A stretch of DNA of 64,000 nucleotides from the NCBI RefSeq assembly GCF_001039355.2, contig NW_019775648.1, positions 59,668 through 123,667 of the forward strand, in the 5' to 3' direction. This document shows, piece by piece, positions 15,901 to 28,275 of the stretch; the stretch's first letter is position 1; each line of letters starts with the position of its first letter. The stretch comes from Lingula anatina. Lineage: Eukaryota; Brachiopoda; Lingulata; Lingulida; Lingulidae. Under the pieces are notes generated by a model that was not told where the DNA came from, made no database searches, and saw only the letters and a list, made by a program, of their open reading frames with translations. The position numbers and the translations under genes were made by a program.

Positions 15901-16385
15901 TATGAAATTGGTGATTGTCAACAATGTGAAAATAGTTCTCTGTTAAAGGCATTGAATCCAATATCTTAAATTATTTTCATTGTGTAAAATAATGATAATA
16001 ATGTTCAGCAATTATACCAATTGCTGCTGAATATTCCAAAGAGCAGCACAGTTATCCCTTCAATTTTGTTATTGTTATGATATTTATGTGATGTGTCACC
16101 AACCTAGTGGTAGTCAAAGCAACATCAGTATGTAACAAATGCCATTCAAATATCACTGTGACAATAAACTGCATTGAATTTGCAGTGAATGATGATTTTT
16201 GTTTATATTCCTTTATTGCATTTTCCTTCATTTATTTGTTTCAGTACCCTAGCTCAAAGATTACATATAGTATCAGTTCCCAAGATCAGCTAGGTAACAG
16301 GTTCTTCCAAATCCACCCAGACTCTGGAGTTGTCTCCATCAGACAGCTACTGGTCAATGACATTGATAGGAGAACTCAGTACACG
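933..16385 (+). CDS. Cadherin ectodomain: two-exons-per-repeat array, all phase 0
   Basis: Coding exons: 933-1115, 1620-1721, 2134-2316, 2573-2701, 3080-3256, 3391-3513, 3723-3911, 4144-4263, 4727-4909, 5293-5415, 5833-6015, 6374-6502, 6780-6962, 7202-7330, 7658-7837, 8103-8237, 8705-8887, 9431-9736, 10027-10146, 10419-10604, 10834-10962, 11305-11487, 11738-11863, 12153-12347, 12746-12865, 13117-13302, 13577-13726, 14069-14251, 14512-14811, 15103-15240, 15695-15895, 16245-16385. Every length is a multiple of three. Long exons (about 180 nt) hold the end of one repeat, the linker and the start of the next; short exons (about 100-150 nt) hold the D-TG-I core. Two exons (9431-9736 and 14512-14811) fuse a short and a long unit. 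Most linkers read V-x-R-N-x-x-x-P-x-F instead of DxNDNxP. The introns are AT-rich; besides the repeats listed separately I see no other genes in them. Confidence 0.92.
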
Positions 16386-19300
16386 GTAGGTGTTATACCC
16401 TGGACAGGAAATCTCAATATTTTTAGTATTTCCTAAGATTTTGTCTCAGATTCTTTGCTATAGTAAATGTGAGTCAATAATTGCATTATGGACAGACTTA
16501 ATAACATTATAAAACCAAGACTTATTTGAAAATTAATTCTTCTTTTTTTTCAGTTTACTGTCATTGCCAAAGATGGAGCCACTGTTCCCAAGAGTTCCAC
16601 AGCATTGGTTGTGATTAATGTGGCAAGACAAGACCAACCAGACACTGGAGAGAAGGTCCTAGGGTTTGAAAAGAATTTATACTAGTAAGTAAAGCACTAA
16701 TCTCAAAAATAATAATATATGTACATTTACCTTATATATACATATACAACTAATTAATTGATATATTTAAGTATAAAAGTAAGACAGTTCTGATCAAATC
16801 ATTGCAATAATCATCCACATTTCAGATTTACCCTTATTTATTAATAATATCATTTTGTGCTTGTGCTTCATCTTTCTTCATGTCACATGTCATTTAATTT
16901 TAAATGCTTTTAATTTCAGCATTGGCACTAAAGAAAATGTGGCCAAGAACAGGAAGCTGCTGCACTTGACAGTTCGATACTCTTTGCTCAATGCTGCTGT
17001 ACAGTGTAACATTGCTCCTAGAGATATTGGTAGTAAGTAATATATGTGTTGCTGAATAGAGCCATTTGATAGTAGTTAGATTCTAAAAGCTATGAATTAT
17101 TATACCTGTAATATGTACCTTTCTGTCACAAAGAACACAACACATAATTGACTTACCATTACAATGAATGCATCACAACGGTTCTTGCCACGCCAGCCTC
17201 TTGTATAACTATTGTCAGATGTGGGTCATTTTGTCTTTAGCATGACCACATTGAATTCTGTTGTTTTTTCAGATGTGTTTGAAATCAGAAGGAATTTCAA
17301 GGATTGTGAACTTTGGCAGATTGGAGATCTGGACAGGGAGGCTGTGGACTTCTACAATTTAACAATTACAGTCGAAAATGTTAACCCAGAGAACTCTAGG
17401 AAAAAGAGGGGTAGGTTTTTGCAGACAATGTTTAAAGACTGTAGACATTTTTAGGCATTTTTTTCTGGATAATGGTTGAGTGCTTGTCTCAGATGTTGGA
17501 AGATGTTCATTCAATCTCCAATGACGTGGCCATACCAAAGATTATTAAGAAAATGGTACCTACATGTCCCTTTGTAAACATTAGTATTTGTATAAGCATG
17601 TGTGAATGTTTGAAGCAAGGAAAGAGCTATGGCCTGATTGCAGTATTGCTGATTATTGAGAATGATAATAATGATCACAACATGTACATAGAAGTTTGTG
17701 TTGCATGCTGTCAAGGGGGGGGGTGGGGGAGAGAGAATGATTTAGAATGTGACGGGTTTAGGTGTAAAAGACCAAACGTGAAGTTTTGAGTCTTATTGAG
17801 AATATCAGTTATTTATCAACTGTTTGATTTGTCAGTCAGATATGCCCTTCAAAAAACTACACACAAGTTTTTGAAAAATAAAATCTTTTTGTTTATTTCT
17901 TTGTAGCTGTGGTTTACCACACCTACCAGCCAGCCACTGTTTTGGTTCATGTGTTCGACGCCAATGACAATGCACCACAGTTTGTTTACCGCCAGCCCCC
18001 GTACCTCAAGTCCATACGTGACCCCACGGAAAGCGTGTACTATGGCGTCATCTCTTCTGCTGCACTCCCCTTCAGTCCAGTTGTACAAATCTGGGTGAGT
18101 TATAACTATGCCCAAGAAATTTGCCCAGTCTGCTCAGGAATTTACAACTTGGGCATTAGTCTTATTTATTCCATGATGTATTTCATCACTTATAATATCC
18201 ATTGTCTGTGTTTGGCAAAATGGAAAAATAAGGATGGTCTTTTTTGGCCTTTGTAAATATTTCCTTTTTTATAGTTATCAAACAGGAGGTCCTTTCCTTT
18301 TCATATTAATTTCCAGTTTTCATTTACATTTTTTAATATGCAGAATATGTTACATTATATGTACAAAGCTGTCTTACAGAAATTGAGAGCTGTAAGAGTG
18401 TTTTCTTTGGAAATATCAACATTTTACCCTTAATCACCCTTAAGTATTGAATATCCTATTCAATACTCTTTAAAAATTTTAGATCTTTAAACTCTTTTTA
18501 AGTTCTAAATGTCTATTTTACAGTGATATCTGATAGTGATAGTTACTCTTTTTAAGAGAATGATTCAAAAGTTATTGACTTAGAGCCCAGAAATGGATTT
18601 ATTGATTGCAACTTTGTCAATTGTTTTACATGTGGTGTGCCTTGGTGATTAAGGGAAAAGATGAAATTTTCAGATAATTAATTCTTCTGTTGTAGTACAA
18701 TTGCATTTTTAATCACAAACAGTTACTCAGTTTTTAATGATATAAAATGGATTTTTGACAGGCAACCGATGCTGATTTGGGCCCCAATGCCAATGTCACC
18801 TACGGCATTCCTCCTGCAAATGGTGCCCCACTTCCTTTCACCATCTCTTCACGGGACGGCCAGATCTATACTACCAAGCACTTTGTCTATACAGAGGAGC
18901 GCAACAAGACCACTGCGGAGCCCTTCAAGCTGGAGGTGTTTGCTGAGGACAACCCCACTGATATTACGGAAACACCCAATAGAAGTGTTAATGTTGCCTG
19001 GGTAATTATAAGTTTAATTTATTTGTAATTTTACTTAGAATTTTCTGTCATTTAGCGTCATTTTCTCATTCTAAATAGAATTTTCATATCAACAAGTTAT
19101 TATGCCTTAGTTAAGGTAAAATAAGCTGTTGTTTGAAGTTTGCTCACTTCTGCTATTGTACAGAGTGAATATGGTGTAATATACCAAAAAGACCAGGTTT
19201 CTATGCCTAGTCAATTTCCAGACATTTATAATACCCTTATTTTAAATTAGATCAATCTCATTTTGGATCGCCACCGCATGATAATGAGAATAGCTAAGCA

Positions 19301-22300
19301 GAAACCAGTCCAAGTAGCTGCTTACAAGGCTGCCATCATAGAGTAAGTGTGTAGGAAATGTGTTCAGTGTATGTAAGATATTTATATACCTAAGCAATTT
19401 GTGTACACAGTCCATGAATTGTATTAAATATTTATTTATGTCCGTGGGTTTTTTCAAAAAAATATTTTCCATTATATATGTAAATTTATTTATTTAGTTG
19501 TATATTTATTTATTTGTTTGTTTATAAATGGTTGCAGTATCTGGCTCACAAGATAGAACATTTCTACCAGTTTGAATTTCTCAAAAATACTGCATCAGTA
19601 GCAGCTTCAGTGTTAAAGGTACATTAGTTCAGTAATAGTGCGGTTCTGTTTTACAGCATACTACAACAGAAGTCTGGTTATGTGATTCTTATTGAGAAGA
19701 TAGAGAATGCCAATTTGCAGGTTCAAACAATCCGAAATAATGTGGAAATCAGAAGTTCTGATGAAGAGTGAGTATTTGAGTTTTTTTCTAATTTGTTTGC
19801 TTAATGTGATCTTACATGTCTGCATTGTAAGTTTTCATGTCAAATATTCAGAACAATGTCACATGTAGTTTGACAAAAATAGAAAAAGTTTTCCCTTGAT
19901 TTATTAAATATATTACATGCATTTTCTGTTCTATTCTACCTCAGTACTGACCTGTGGTTTGTGGCTGTAGATCCAACAACTAAGAAAATTGTGGAGAGGG
20001 CACAACTAGATATTGAAAGGTAATTTACATTTGTATTAATTAAGTTTTCCTATTTTTGTTCTCTACTATGTGCTAAAGCAGGTGAAAGATTTAATCGTCT
20101 TCATCTAACTTTTTGCAAGTGGAGGCCATTTCAGACCAAGTTCTATGAAGTCCATACCTTACACATTTCCTTTTGTCTCTTTATATCTTCAGGCTAGAAA
20201 AAGGCATTTTAGAATGTATTTTAATAACTTTTTATAACTTTTTTAACAAAAACAATTTTAGTATTTCAAATGTAATGCCCAACATTTTGTTTCTATAATA
20301 TCTGATTATCTTTATACCTTATTCAACACCAGTAAAATCATGAACAAGGCAGCTGTTGCTGGAATTGCTAGTGCAGTGAAGGCAGGACCTGGTGTCAGAG
20401 TGGATGACATCCGTGCTCCTTACACTGGAGAGACCAAAGGACCCACTGCTGCTGAAAGCAAGTTTGTCTACATGAACGATGGGGACATCTGGTGGCCATA
20501 TTTGGTGATTGCCCTCCTCATCCTTATTCTGGCCATTGTGGGCATTATTTTGCTGTGTTGGTTCTGGTCAAGGTAAGGTCATCCTTTGGTCAGTGCTCTG
20601 GCCATCTGATTTCTGGTATGTTGGTTCATTTCAATGTATTTGGTGAAATTGAGCTATTGTTGTCTGTATGGAAGTTTGTTCATGAGGCCCTTGCCACATA
20701 GTGCAGTATACTTATCTGTATGGCAGCTCCTTGATCGATTGACTTAATAGCCTGGCTCTTATGTAAGAAAGAGTTCCCTTTACATGTAGTGACCAATATT
20801 GAAAACATAATGTTACAGCCTGCATAAAATGCAAAGGGCATAAGAGATATTACACTTCTTGAATTAACAGACACGTACAGCAAGTGCATGTGCTAACAAT
20901 AAGTAACACTAAATATAGCAATGATTATTTACTTGTATAAGAACCATAAAATGTTTTTTATGACATCATTTGCATAAATTTTATACAAAACGATCCACTG
21001 ATTTGCATCTTGCATAATAAATGCTGTTGTTGTTTTTTTCTCCAGATACAAACGTTACATGAACAGAGAGAGCCACCTATATGTGCCTGGAGGAACTATG
21101 TACGGTGCAGAGTTTGTTGAACCACCAGCCTATATGACTCATCCAGATGAAGAAACACAGGTAAGCATAACATTAACATCACATTATTTTCACAAGTTTT
21201 CTTGTGGAAGATAGGTGGCACAGATCACAGCAATTGGATTATGCATTACCTAGAAAGTTCAGTATTCTATTTACCTTTTCATCTTGTGATATCACTTACT
21301 GGATGAATCTAAACATTTACTCTCTCATTATGTGATTTTATGTGTGATATTTTCAGAGGTACCAAATTCGAAAAAGATGTCCTTGTAGAGCCTATTTTGG
21401 CGTATTAAACATGTTTGTGTTATGTCTTTTTTAGTCTTTTTTATTATGTTATTTATTATTATATATTTTTTGGAAACCTTTGTGGTCAAGATGTTGATTG
21501 TACTCTATCAAAGTTTAATGGTATATACATGTAAGTTTGCACTTTTCAGCTAACTGCACTTGGATTAGTTGACCTCAGAAAACCATTTGTCTGAAGATGA
21601 AATCTATAGATAAAGCAAAAAGAAGTCTAAAACAAAAGCTAAAGACAACCATTCTCAACTCAGTAATTATATTATATTTCTTTCAGACTTAAAGACATAT
21701 TAAGATGTCAAGCAATCCACATTTTGACAAGCACTTTTTAAAAAGCTTATTGATATAATCTTCTCTCACTTCTGTATGATAATGATAAATGAATGGTGAC
21801 AGTCAGTATTTGTTTATTTAGAGTCTAGGGATGTATGTAGTGAATGCGGATGATGGAGATGAAGTACAAGTAGGTTTCTTTTTAATATTAACACCCATAT
21901 TTTATCCCAGTATATTATTTCCTCACAAAGCTCTATGGTATGGTCCTGGCCCCACAAGTTGTATGGACACCATGCTGTGCAGTTGGATTGATTGCTGCTA
22001 GGTTGCTGTTTATTAAATATGCTGAAAAATGTCCTGGTTCCTGCAGCATTTTTTTTCTTTTGAGAAAAACTTCAAGATTAAGTGGCATTTTCTATATTTA
22101 CCAGGCTTTCTTCACATCATATCCTCCTATCAAGACAAATACATTTTCGTTCTGAACCAAACATCCCTTGGTTGTTGATTGGGCATTGTAAACAAGATTT
22201 TGAATGTCTGACCAGCTGATACCTGCTTTCGGCTATTTCAACCTGCCCTTTTTCACCTCACGAAGACTCACCTTGCTTAATTATTTGCTTCCTACCCTCT

Positions 22301-25300
22301 CTCCCAGAGCTTTGGCCCTGCCTTCCAACCCCCCTTCTCCCCAACCATTCTTCAGACCCCCTCTCTCCAGCAGACCCCTCCAGAGAGCCTCTTCAACCAT
22401 GTTAGTCATATTATAGGATGCACATGTTCATGGTGCACCCACTGCAAACACACTTTATCATTGATGGTATGTACAGGCACATGCATGCATGTACCACTTA
22501 TTTCTGAGTCATCATTTTTCGAGTCGCAACATTTTCTTAAAAGCACACCATTAAAAAAAATTTGCCCTGTTATATTCCCTGTCACTTCCAAGCTTCCCCA
22601 TTGCTATGGCTCATGTTAGGGGAAAAAGGAATCTTACTATTAAATGTTTTATTTTGTATAGTGTGATGTTATAGTGTGATTGATAACATAAAATTTTCTT
22701 TACGTGTTGTATTTTTTAAAAAATCTGTACTAACTTAACATGAAATTTTGTGTATGAAATTGTGAGATTTTTTATACTGGAATACTTTGAAAAATATTTT
22801 TATTTTATATTAGAGAGAGTTATTTTTATACAACTTGTGCCAGTTACATGTAGATTATTTAGAATGACATAATTTCAGGGTGCTGCTGTGAATTTCCACG
22901 ACTCTGATGTTGAGGATGAGACCAAAGTAATCAAGCTTAAATGAAACTAACACCTTTGATCATAATATATGTATACTTTTGTTTTGAAAAAGAAAGTTTC
23001 TTTGTCTAATATTAGCTGGGATTTTCTCACATATTTTTGTTTGGAAGATAGTTTTGTATGAAGGAGAAAAAAGGATTTATTTTTTGTCCAGTGTTGTTTT
23101 AATATATCTTGAACATTTGAAATAATTTGATCATAGCTCAAGAATATATATACAAAAGAGAAACTAAATACTTTCAGTCATCACACTTTGATTAATTTCA
23201 AGAAAAAAGAGCTGAGTAGAAAATTTTGCCATGTTTCAGAGTGTGACCATGAATGTAGGGGATCATATACAAGAAGATGAAACAAAAGTAGGATTTTTTT
23301 TCTAGAAAGAACTTTTAACCCATATAATATATTTATATATATGCATACAAACATTTATTCTGGTATTTCTTTTACATAAACAATATGGTGCATGCTGATT
23401 GTCATAGAATTGTCCGAGGATTCTGAACAGAAATATGTGTTATTACTAATAGAAAAATTCTCATCGCTAAAAAAGAATTAATGATCAATAATCTATGTAA
23501 GGATTTATTTTCAATTCTTGTTATCTGAAAAAATCTATTTTATGAGATTGTACCACTTAGCATGAGATACAATTTGTCATTTTTCCTCACAGTATATTTT
23601 ACAGCTGAAATTCACCTATTGACCGTTTGCCAGTTTACCTTATTTTATCAAGATTGCATGAGAGACCACAAACCTCAGAAAACTAAAACCGAGAGGGAAG
23701 TGGTAATTCCCAGTGATGCATGGTCAAACAAATATCTTTTGATATGAGTAATTAGGAGTGATTAGTACTAGAGTTTACAAGTGCATGTGTGTAATTAACT
23801 TAATAATTTCCCTTAGTTGTATTTATTGATTGTGCATGATATAGACCCCCCTTATTATGTAGACATAAAATTTTTATGACTTCAGTCAGTGCAAGTGCTT
23901 AGCTATCATGAAATATGAGTATTTTCTCTGATATGCTTAATACATTCCTGGTTTTACTGTGGTTGCCAATGAAATATGTGACAAGTCTGAAAACCTGTCT
24001 TAAATAAATTAATATAGTAACTATATGGGTTGAGGAAGATATTAACTTTCTTTTTCTGGAAATGGGGCACACTCATATGTCTCTTTAGTGATAATTAGAA
24101 CTTTCAGATGTCAGTAGCAGATATTTAACATGCAGGACTATCACTCGTTATGGTATAGAAATACCATAAGTGCATATGGCTTCCCAGATGCAGCCTTTAG
24201 ATTGATATACAGTAAAACCCTATACCATTATGATTTCTTTTACTGCAGAGTGTGACCATGGTGTTTGCTATTGTCTCTCCTGGAGATGATGAAGAAGAAA
24301 CTAAAGTATGCCATGAAATTGTGTTAGGTGTGATGTTGTCACAACCAGCACACTCCATTGCTGTTCTGTTTTTTCAGCTTTTTGTAGCATGTGATTGTGC
24401 AATAAGTGAAACGCATTTTTATGTGATCTAGCTAGTAATACCAGTTTTAATGTGCTGGTTCACTTTTTCACACTGATAAAAGTCTTTCTCTATCATACCA
24501 TACTTGACATTTATGTGAACAATCTTATACATAAGAGCATGGACAACACTACATTCTTGAAACACATTTTTAAACTATTTCAGTGCTTGTGTCACGGTTT
24601 ATTTTAGAATTTATTTATCAGTATATTATCTGTGTCACCTTTCATTTAATTTTTCAGATTCTGTATGATCTATTATGTTGAATGTTCAGTGTAGCATGAC
24701 ATTTTCTGTTGTAAGATATATAGATATAGGTCCGAAAAGATTCCTCGTTTATACATTCCATTTGTTTTATGTAAAATTGTTTCTCTGCAAGCATGTGTAT
24801 GGTGTGACTTTAAAATTATTCTCTTCAGCCAGCAAGTGACTTTATTTGTATTACTGTGTCCATGTCCATGCTAGACCTTGCAAATGTTCTAAAATTTTGA
24901 AATAAATATCTAGTTTGACATATACATGTCATATAATAAGTAATAAATCAAAATAAACTTATGGATTCTTTTCTTTTTTGCAACATTTGGCTACCACAGT
25001 AACAAGATAGATTTTAATAAAACATTTTGAATTTCCTCTCCCATTGTATGACCATTAATCCCAGAGGGTGTGTAAACAAAAATGAAGTTACTGTATGGAT
25101 TCTAAGTTAAAATTTCATGGGGTTTCCGTTGTTAATTTTTCCAGAGTCTCACCATGTTTGTGCCTACGGATGAAGCTGATCAAGGTCTCGGAGAGGTCAA
25201 CCTCACCTTCCAAGCAGATGACCTCGCACAGGCCTATGCTACTGGAGGAGCACACACAGAAGCCATGCAGGTTACGCACACTGCAGATGGTGGAGTGGCT

Positions 25301-25911
25301 GCTGCTATTAATCCTATCTATGAAGGGTAAGGTTCGCAGCCATGACATATCAAATATGTTTGCATTATTGCAATATGCACACTTATCAATATCATAGATA
25401 GCACACTGCTGCAACTTACACATCAGGCAAACAAACACATTGTTTAAACTTCTGCTGTCACAACTAACATACTGTCACAATGTACCCACTGTCACAACTA
25501 ACACACTGTCACTATTTACCCTCTGTCACAACTAACACACTGTCACAATATACCCTCTGTCACAACTTGCATACTGTCCAATATACCAATAATATACAAA
25601 GACAGATATCCATGTCAGAAACACTATCACCAAGACACATTGAAAGAAAAATATATAATAAAAATCTTGTACATGGTTCCAGATGCTCTGTAAGTTGAGC
25701 TATTACCTTTTGGTGATTGAAATATTTACATGTTTATGTGTGATCTTTACTCTTTTTTTATATTGTTACAGGAATAATATAAATAATGCACAATTGACTA
25801 TAATCAACTTAAATTTTGACATCTTTTTCTTTAAGAAACCAAGCCCATACCACAGAAACCCGTGAAGAGCGTTATGTAACATCTTATCAAGAAAGTCGGA
25901 CAGAACTTTAA
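933..25911 (+). CDS. Giant CDH23/PCDH15-like cadherin, 3' part (5' end outside window)
   Basis: A single-pass adhesion receptor acting at the cell surface. I could chain 48 coding exons in consistent phase from 933 to the stop codon at 25909-25911, giving about 2,400 residues in the window. From N to C terminus they encode roughly 18 cadherin (EC) repeats, a divergent cysteine-containing segment, one canonical EC linker (DANDNAPQF), a membrane-adjacent domain, a TM helix and an acidic tail of about 190 residues. Each EC repeat shows the family landmarks: a V-E loop, ATDxDG, a D-TG-I strand and AxDxGxP. The first exon seen begins in phase 0 inside a repeat, and no start codon or signal peptide is present, so the true 5' end lies upstream of this window. 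The combination of many ECs and a membrane-adjacent domain suggests a CDH23/PCDH15-type protein rather than a classical cadherin: there is no catenin-binding tail. Cadherin identity is secure; the subfamily is an inference. Confidence 0.93.
4525..4692 (-). repeat. Short dispersed inverted-repeat element, copy B
   Basis: This is the inverted partner of 288-443, in a cadherin intron 35 bp before the exon at 4727. The ends CAGGGGTGGATCC and, on the other strand, CAGGGGCAGAT form short terminal inverted repeats. There is no coding capacity. Confidence 0.6.
16554..19001 (+). CDS. Cadherin membrane-proximal EC region with RKKR site and canonical last linker
   Basis: Exons 16554-16684, 16920-17032, 17273-17410, 17907-18094 and 18762-19001. 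Here the all-phase-0 pattern breaks: the introns are phase 2, 1, 1, 0, marking a region with a different history from the upstream repeats. The segment has two cysteines (VQCNIAP and KDCELW) that may pair, then a basic NSRKKR stretch at an exon end followed by AVVYH, which fits the furin consensus R-x-K-R. After this comes the only canonical calcium-binding linker found, DANDNAPQF, followed by an EC core with ATDADLGPNANVTY and AEDNPTD. The TGG codon ending exon 18762-19001 is followed by GTAATT. Confidence 0.88.
19251..20572 (+). CDS. Cadherin membrane-adjacent domain and transmembrane helix
   Basis: Exons 19251-19342, 19657-19767, 19945-20019 and 20333-20572, mostly joined in phase 2. The roughly 150 residues before the membrane are not an EC repeat: there is no Ca-binding motif, and alternating helix and strand segments include KSGYVILIEKIEN, TDLWFVAVDPTTKKIVER and VRVDDIRAP. 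Order and spacing resemble the ferredoxin-like membrane-adjacent domain known in PCDH15 and also proposed for CDH23, where TDL-x-AVD and IRTP-like motifs occur at matching places. This comparison is from memory. A hydrophobic helix of about 23 residues (YLVIALLILILAIVGIILLC at its core) follows an acidic-aromatic NDGDIWW, and SRYKRYMNRE forms the cytoplasmic stop-transfer. Confidence 0.85.
21046..25911 (+). CDS. Cadherin cytoplasmic tail with four tandem mini-exons
   Basis: Exons 21046-21160, 21822-21869, 22879-22926, 23240-23287, 24249-24305, 25145-25326 and 25836-25911 (stop TAA). The four mini-exons are 48, 48, 48 and 57 nt, all phase 0, so any can be skipped without shifting frame. Three of the four, and the exon that follows, begin G-, SV- or SL- with a T/G-M- motif, and they end in an acidic DE-x-Q or E-T-K. 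Examples: SLGMYVVNADDGDEVQ, SVTMNVGDHIQEDETK, SVTMVFAIVSPGDDEEETK. The exon before them ends HPDEETQ, the same signature. This looks like tandem exon duplication. No catenin-binding or obvious PDZ-binding C terminus is seen; the protein ends in -SRTEL. Introns here are long (about 0.3-1.0 kb). Confidence 0.85.
25455..25585 (+). repeat. 34-bp tandem repeat in last cadherin intron
   Basis: Copies begin at about 25455, 25489, 25523 and 25557, exactly 34 bp apart, each starting CTGTCACAACT. The array lies in the intron between the last two coding exons and has no coding role. Confidence 0.75.
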
Positions 25912-27280
25912 AAATGCAGCTGCAAGAAACTGAAAATATGTGATAATTTTGAAAGCTGCAATGTTGATATCAACTGAGAATCAACTGTGACAATAATGAC
26001 AAAGAACTTCAGAATACCAAGCAGTAATTTTTACACATGCTGCAAGAGATTAAGATAGTGCCATTAAAAAAAGTGAAAAACATTGGAGAAATCCATTTGA
26101 TGTATACTTAATATAAATTACTGTATTTTTGTGCCATAATTCTTCTTAAAAAAAAGAGATAAGTCTTTCCTCCCAATCTTTTCTAACTTTTAAATTATGT
26201 TTTATAATGTAGGGATTAATTTTAGTTAAAATATCTAGCTTGCTTAGATTTATATTATTATCATTGTGCTTTATATTTATTACCTGTTAATTTAAATTTA
26301 GACTTTTTTCAATGTTTGGCCTATAAATTTGAGGGGTCCAAGATTATATAGCTGTTTGTGTCATTTTCTGAATTAAACATGTGCCACTTTGATCTACTTA
26401 ATATAAATGTGCTGCCATAGTCTACTCAAGTTTTCATTGTGTCTTTAATGTCTCCGTAACCATTGTTGAGCAGTGGTTTTTTCAACAAACTGTAATATTT
26501 GTATTGTGCGAAGTGGTTATTTATATCATATCTACCATATTATACATACATCTCTATAAATGTATGAATATCTCTAAAGCATAATATACACTTTATATAC
26601 CATTTATTATTTGGATTATACATTGTTATAACCAACTACCAAAAGGCTTATGAAGCTTTACATATCATTTTGTAAATTTTCTATGAAAACTGTATTTAGT
26701 GTGGAAGAAAGAATAGTAGGACACAAAAAAGTGTTAGTATAGATGGAAGTCCTAGCTTTAGGAGAAGGATATAATGAAAGTGTTTCAAATTTAAAAACCT
26801 CAATTCTAGAAATGCACTGTGTAATATAATGCACATGTAAATGAGAGAGAGAGGAAGAGAAATATATCACTATGAATCTATGCAAATGAAAATGAAGTGC
26901 ACTCTTGTAGCATGTTTGTATGGGACCAACTGCAATTAATTTTGCTTTTCCACCATTTCAGTTGGTTGTGAATTGGTTTAACAGTCAAGTTATGAGCTTG
27001 GTGTAGCATAGCTTTATAAAGTGATACTTAAATATTTAAATGTTATTTATTACCTGTATTCAAGTACTGCTAACACATTTTAGGTGTTTTTTTTTTAATC
27101 CACACATTCCTCTGATGTCACATCTGCTTTTCAACATTGCCAAGGGTATCTTGGACACCTCAAAAAATTTTTGTAAAATTCAAATGAAAGTTATAATAAA
27201 ATTTAGCAGTGAAATATACCTTGTTTTATTTTATTTTAAAAAAGATGTTTCCTATACTATGAGAGACAATATATAAGTTT
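25912..27280 (+). other. Cadherin 3' untranslated region and flank
   Basis: An AT-rich, stop-filled sequence follows the TAA at 25911. Candidate polyadenylation signals are ATTAAA at 26372 and AATAAA at 27195-27200, so the 3'UTR may be about 0.5 or 1.3 kb. From there to 28.2 kb I see only AT-rich intergenic DNA, including a short ATATATT run near 27955-27990. Confidence 0.45.
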
Positions 27281-28217
27281 AAGAACTTGAATGCCAATTA
27301 ACTTAACTAAACAGAAAGTAAAGCTAATTGAAAATTGCATAGTAAGGTTGACTAGCTAAATTTTATTTACTGCTGTAAGTGATGCTGCACTTAAAAACAA
27401 AATGAGCTATTATTGTCAGCATACGCTACTTAACTCTTGTATCAAACTTGGACCTATTTAGGTCCAAGTATCAAAGCAGTAAAAAAAATACAAAAGCGCA
27501 GTGATGTGGTGACATATTTGATATACACGTTATTTTTCACCTCTGGATACGAATTAATTAGAAAATAACTGAAACTGAACTAAAACAACTGAACAGAAAT
27601 GATTGCATTTTGACCAAAGAGATGTATGGATTCATTTTGGCCTTATGGAATTACTGACAACGTAGGATCGCTGCATTGTGTTAGATGTGCCACACCTGAG
27701 TCCATGATACCACACAGGATCACACCTAACACAATCTGCGCTGACCTCTGCTTTGAACAAAAATAACGCGAAATACAAGAAAATCTGAATGAGCGAAAAC
27801 TGCAAGGAATCTTAGACGAGCACAGTGCATTTTTCAAATATTTCTTAGAATTCTCCAATTGTAGCAATTAAGGCTAATTAGTCCAAGGACAAAAGATTTA
27901 TATGAAACAACTCCTTGCAGAAATGATTGTTTTTCATTGAGAGGATTAAAATATAAATATATTATATATATATTATATATATTATATATACTAACACATA
28001 GCGCAATCCTACGGACAACACCATCCATTGGGCGAAATTGTTGTCCTCTGGACAGTTCTCCTGTGGGTAAAGTGATGTTCCCTTAATACTTGACAAACAT
28101 TTTTGTTTCTGATGTTGCTTTCCAGTGGCTGATATTATTATGATAACTGTCTAGAGGATAACGCTTTCATCCAATGACTATAGCGCTATCCAGTGTTGGT
28201 GAAACTGGGCCCAGAGT

Positions 28218-28275
28218 GCTATGACGTCGACGTCGACTGTCACTTTATGACGTCGGTGTACTGTGACGTAAACCG
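28218..28275 (+). promoter_or_regulatory. Cluster of TGACGT (CRE/ATF-type) elements
   Basis: Three TGACGT cores occur within 50 bp, at 28222 (TGACGTCGACGTCGAC), 28248 (TGACGTCGG) and 28264 (TGACGTA). The TGACGT core is bound by CREB/ATF bZIP factors, including ATF6-type stress factors. The cluster lies about 100 bp upstream of a probable non-coding first exon ending at the donor GAATTG/GTGAGT near 28356, in locally CpG-richer DNA. It is therefore a likely proximal promoter for the gene at 28621-29733. Confidence 0.6.

Noticed and set aside
22204-22416. Pro/Ser/Leu-rich 70-codon frame
   Set aside because: Lies in a tail intron between phase-0 cassette exons, without splice sites or motifs.
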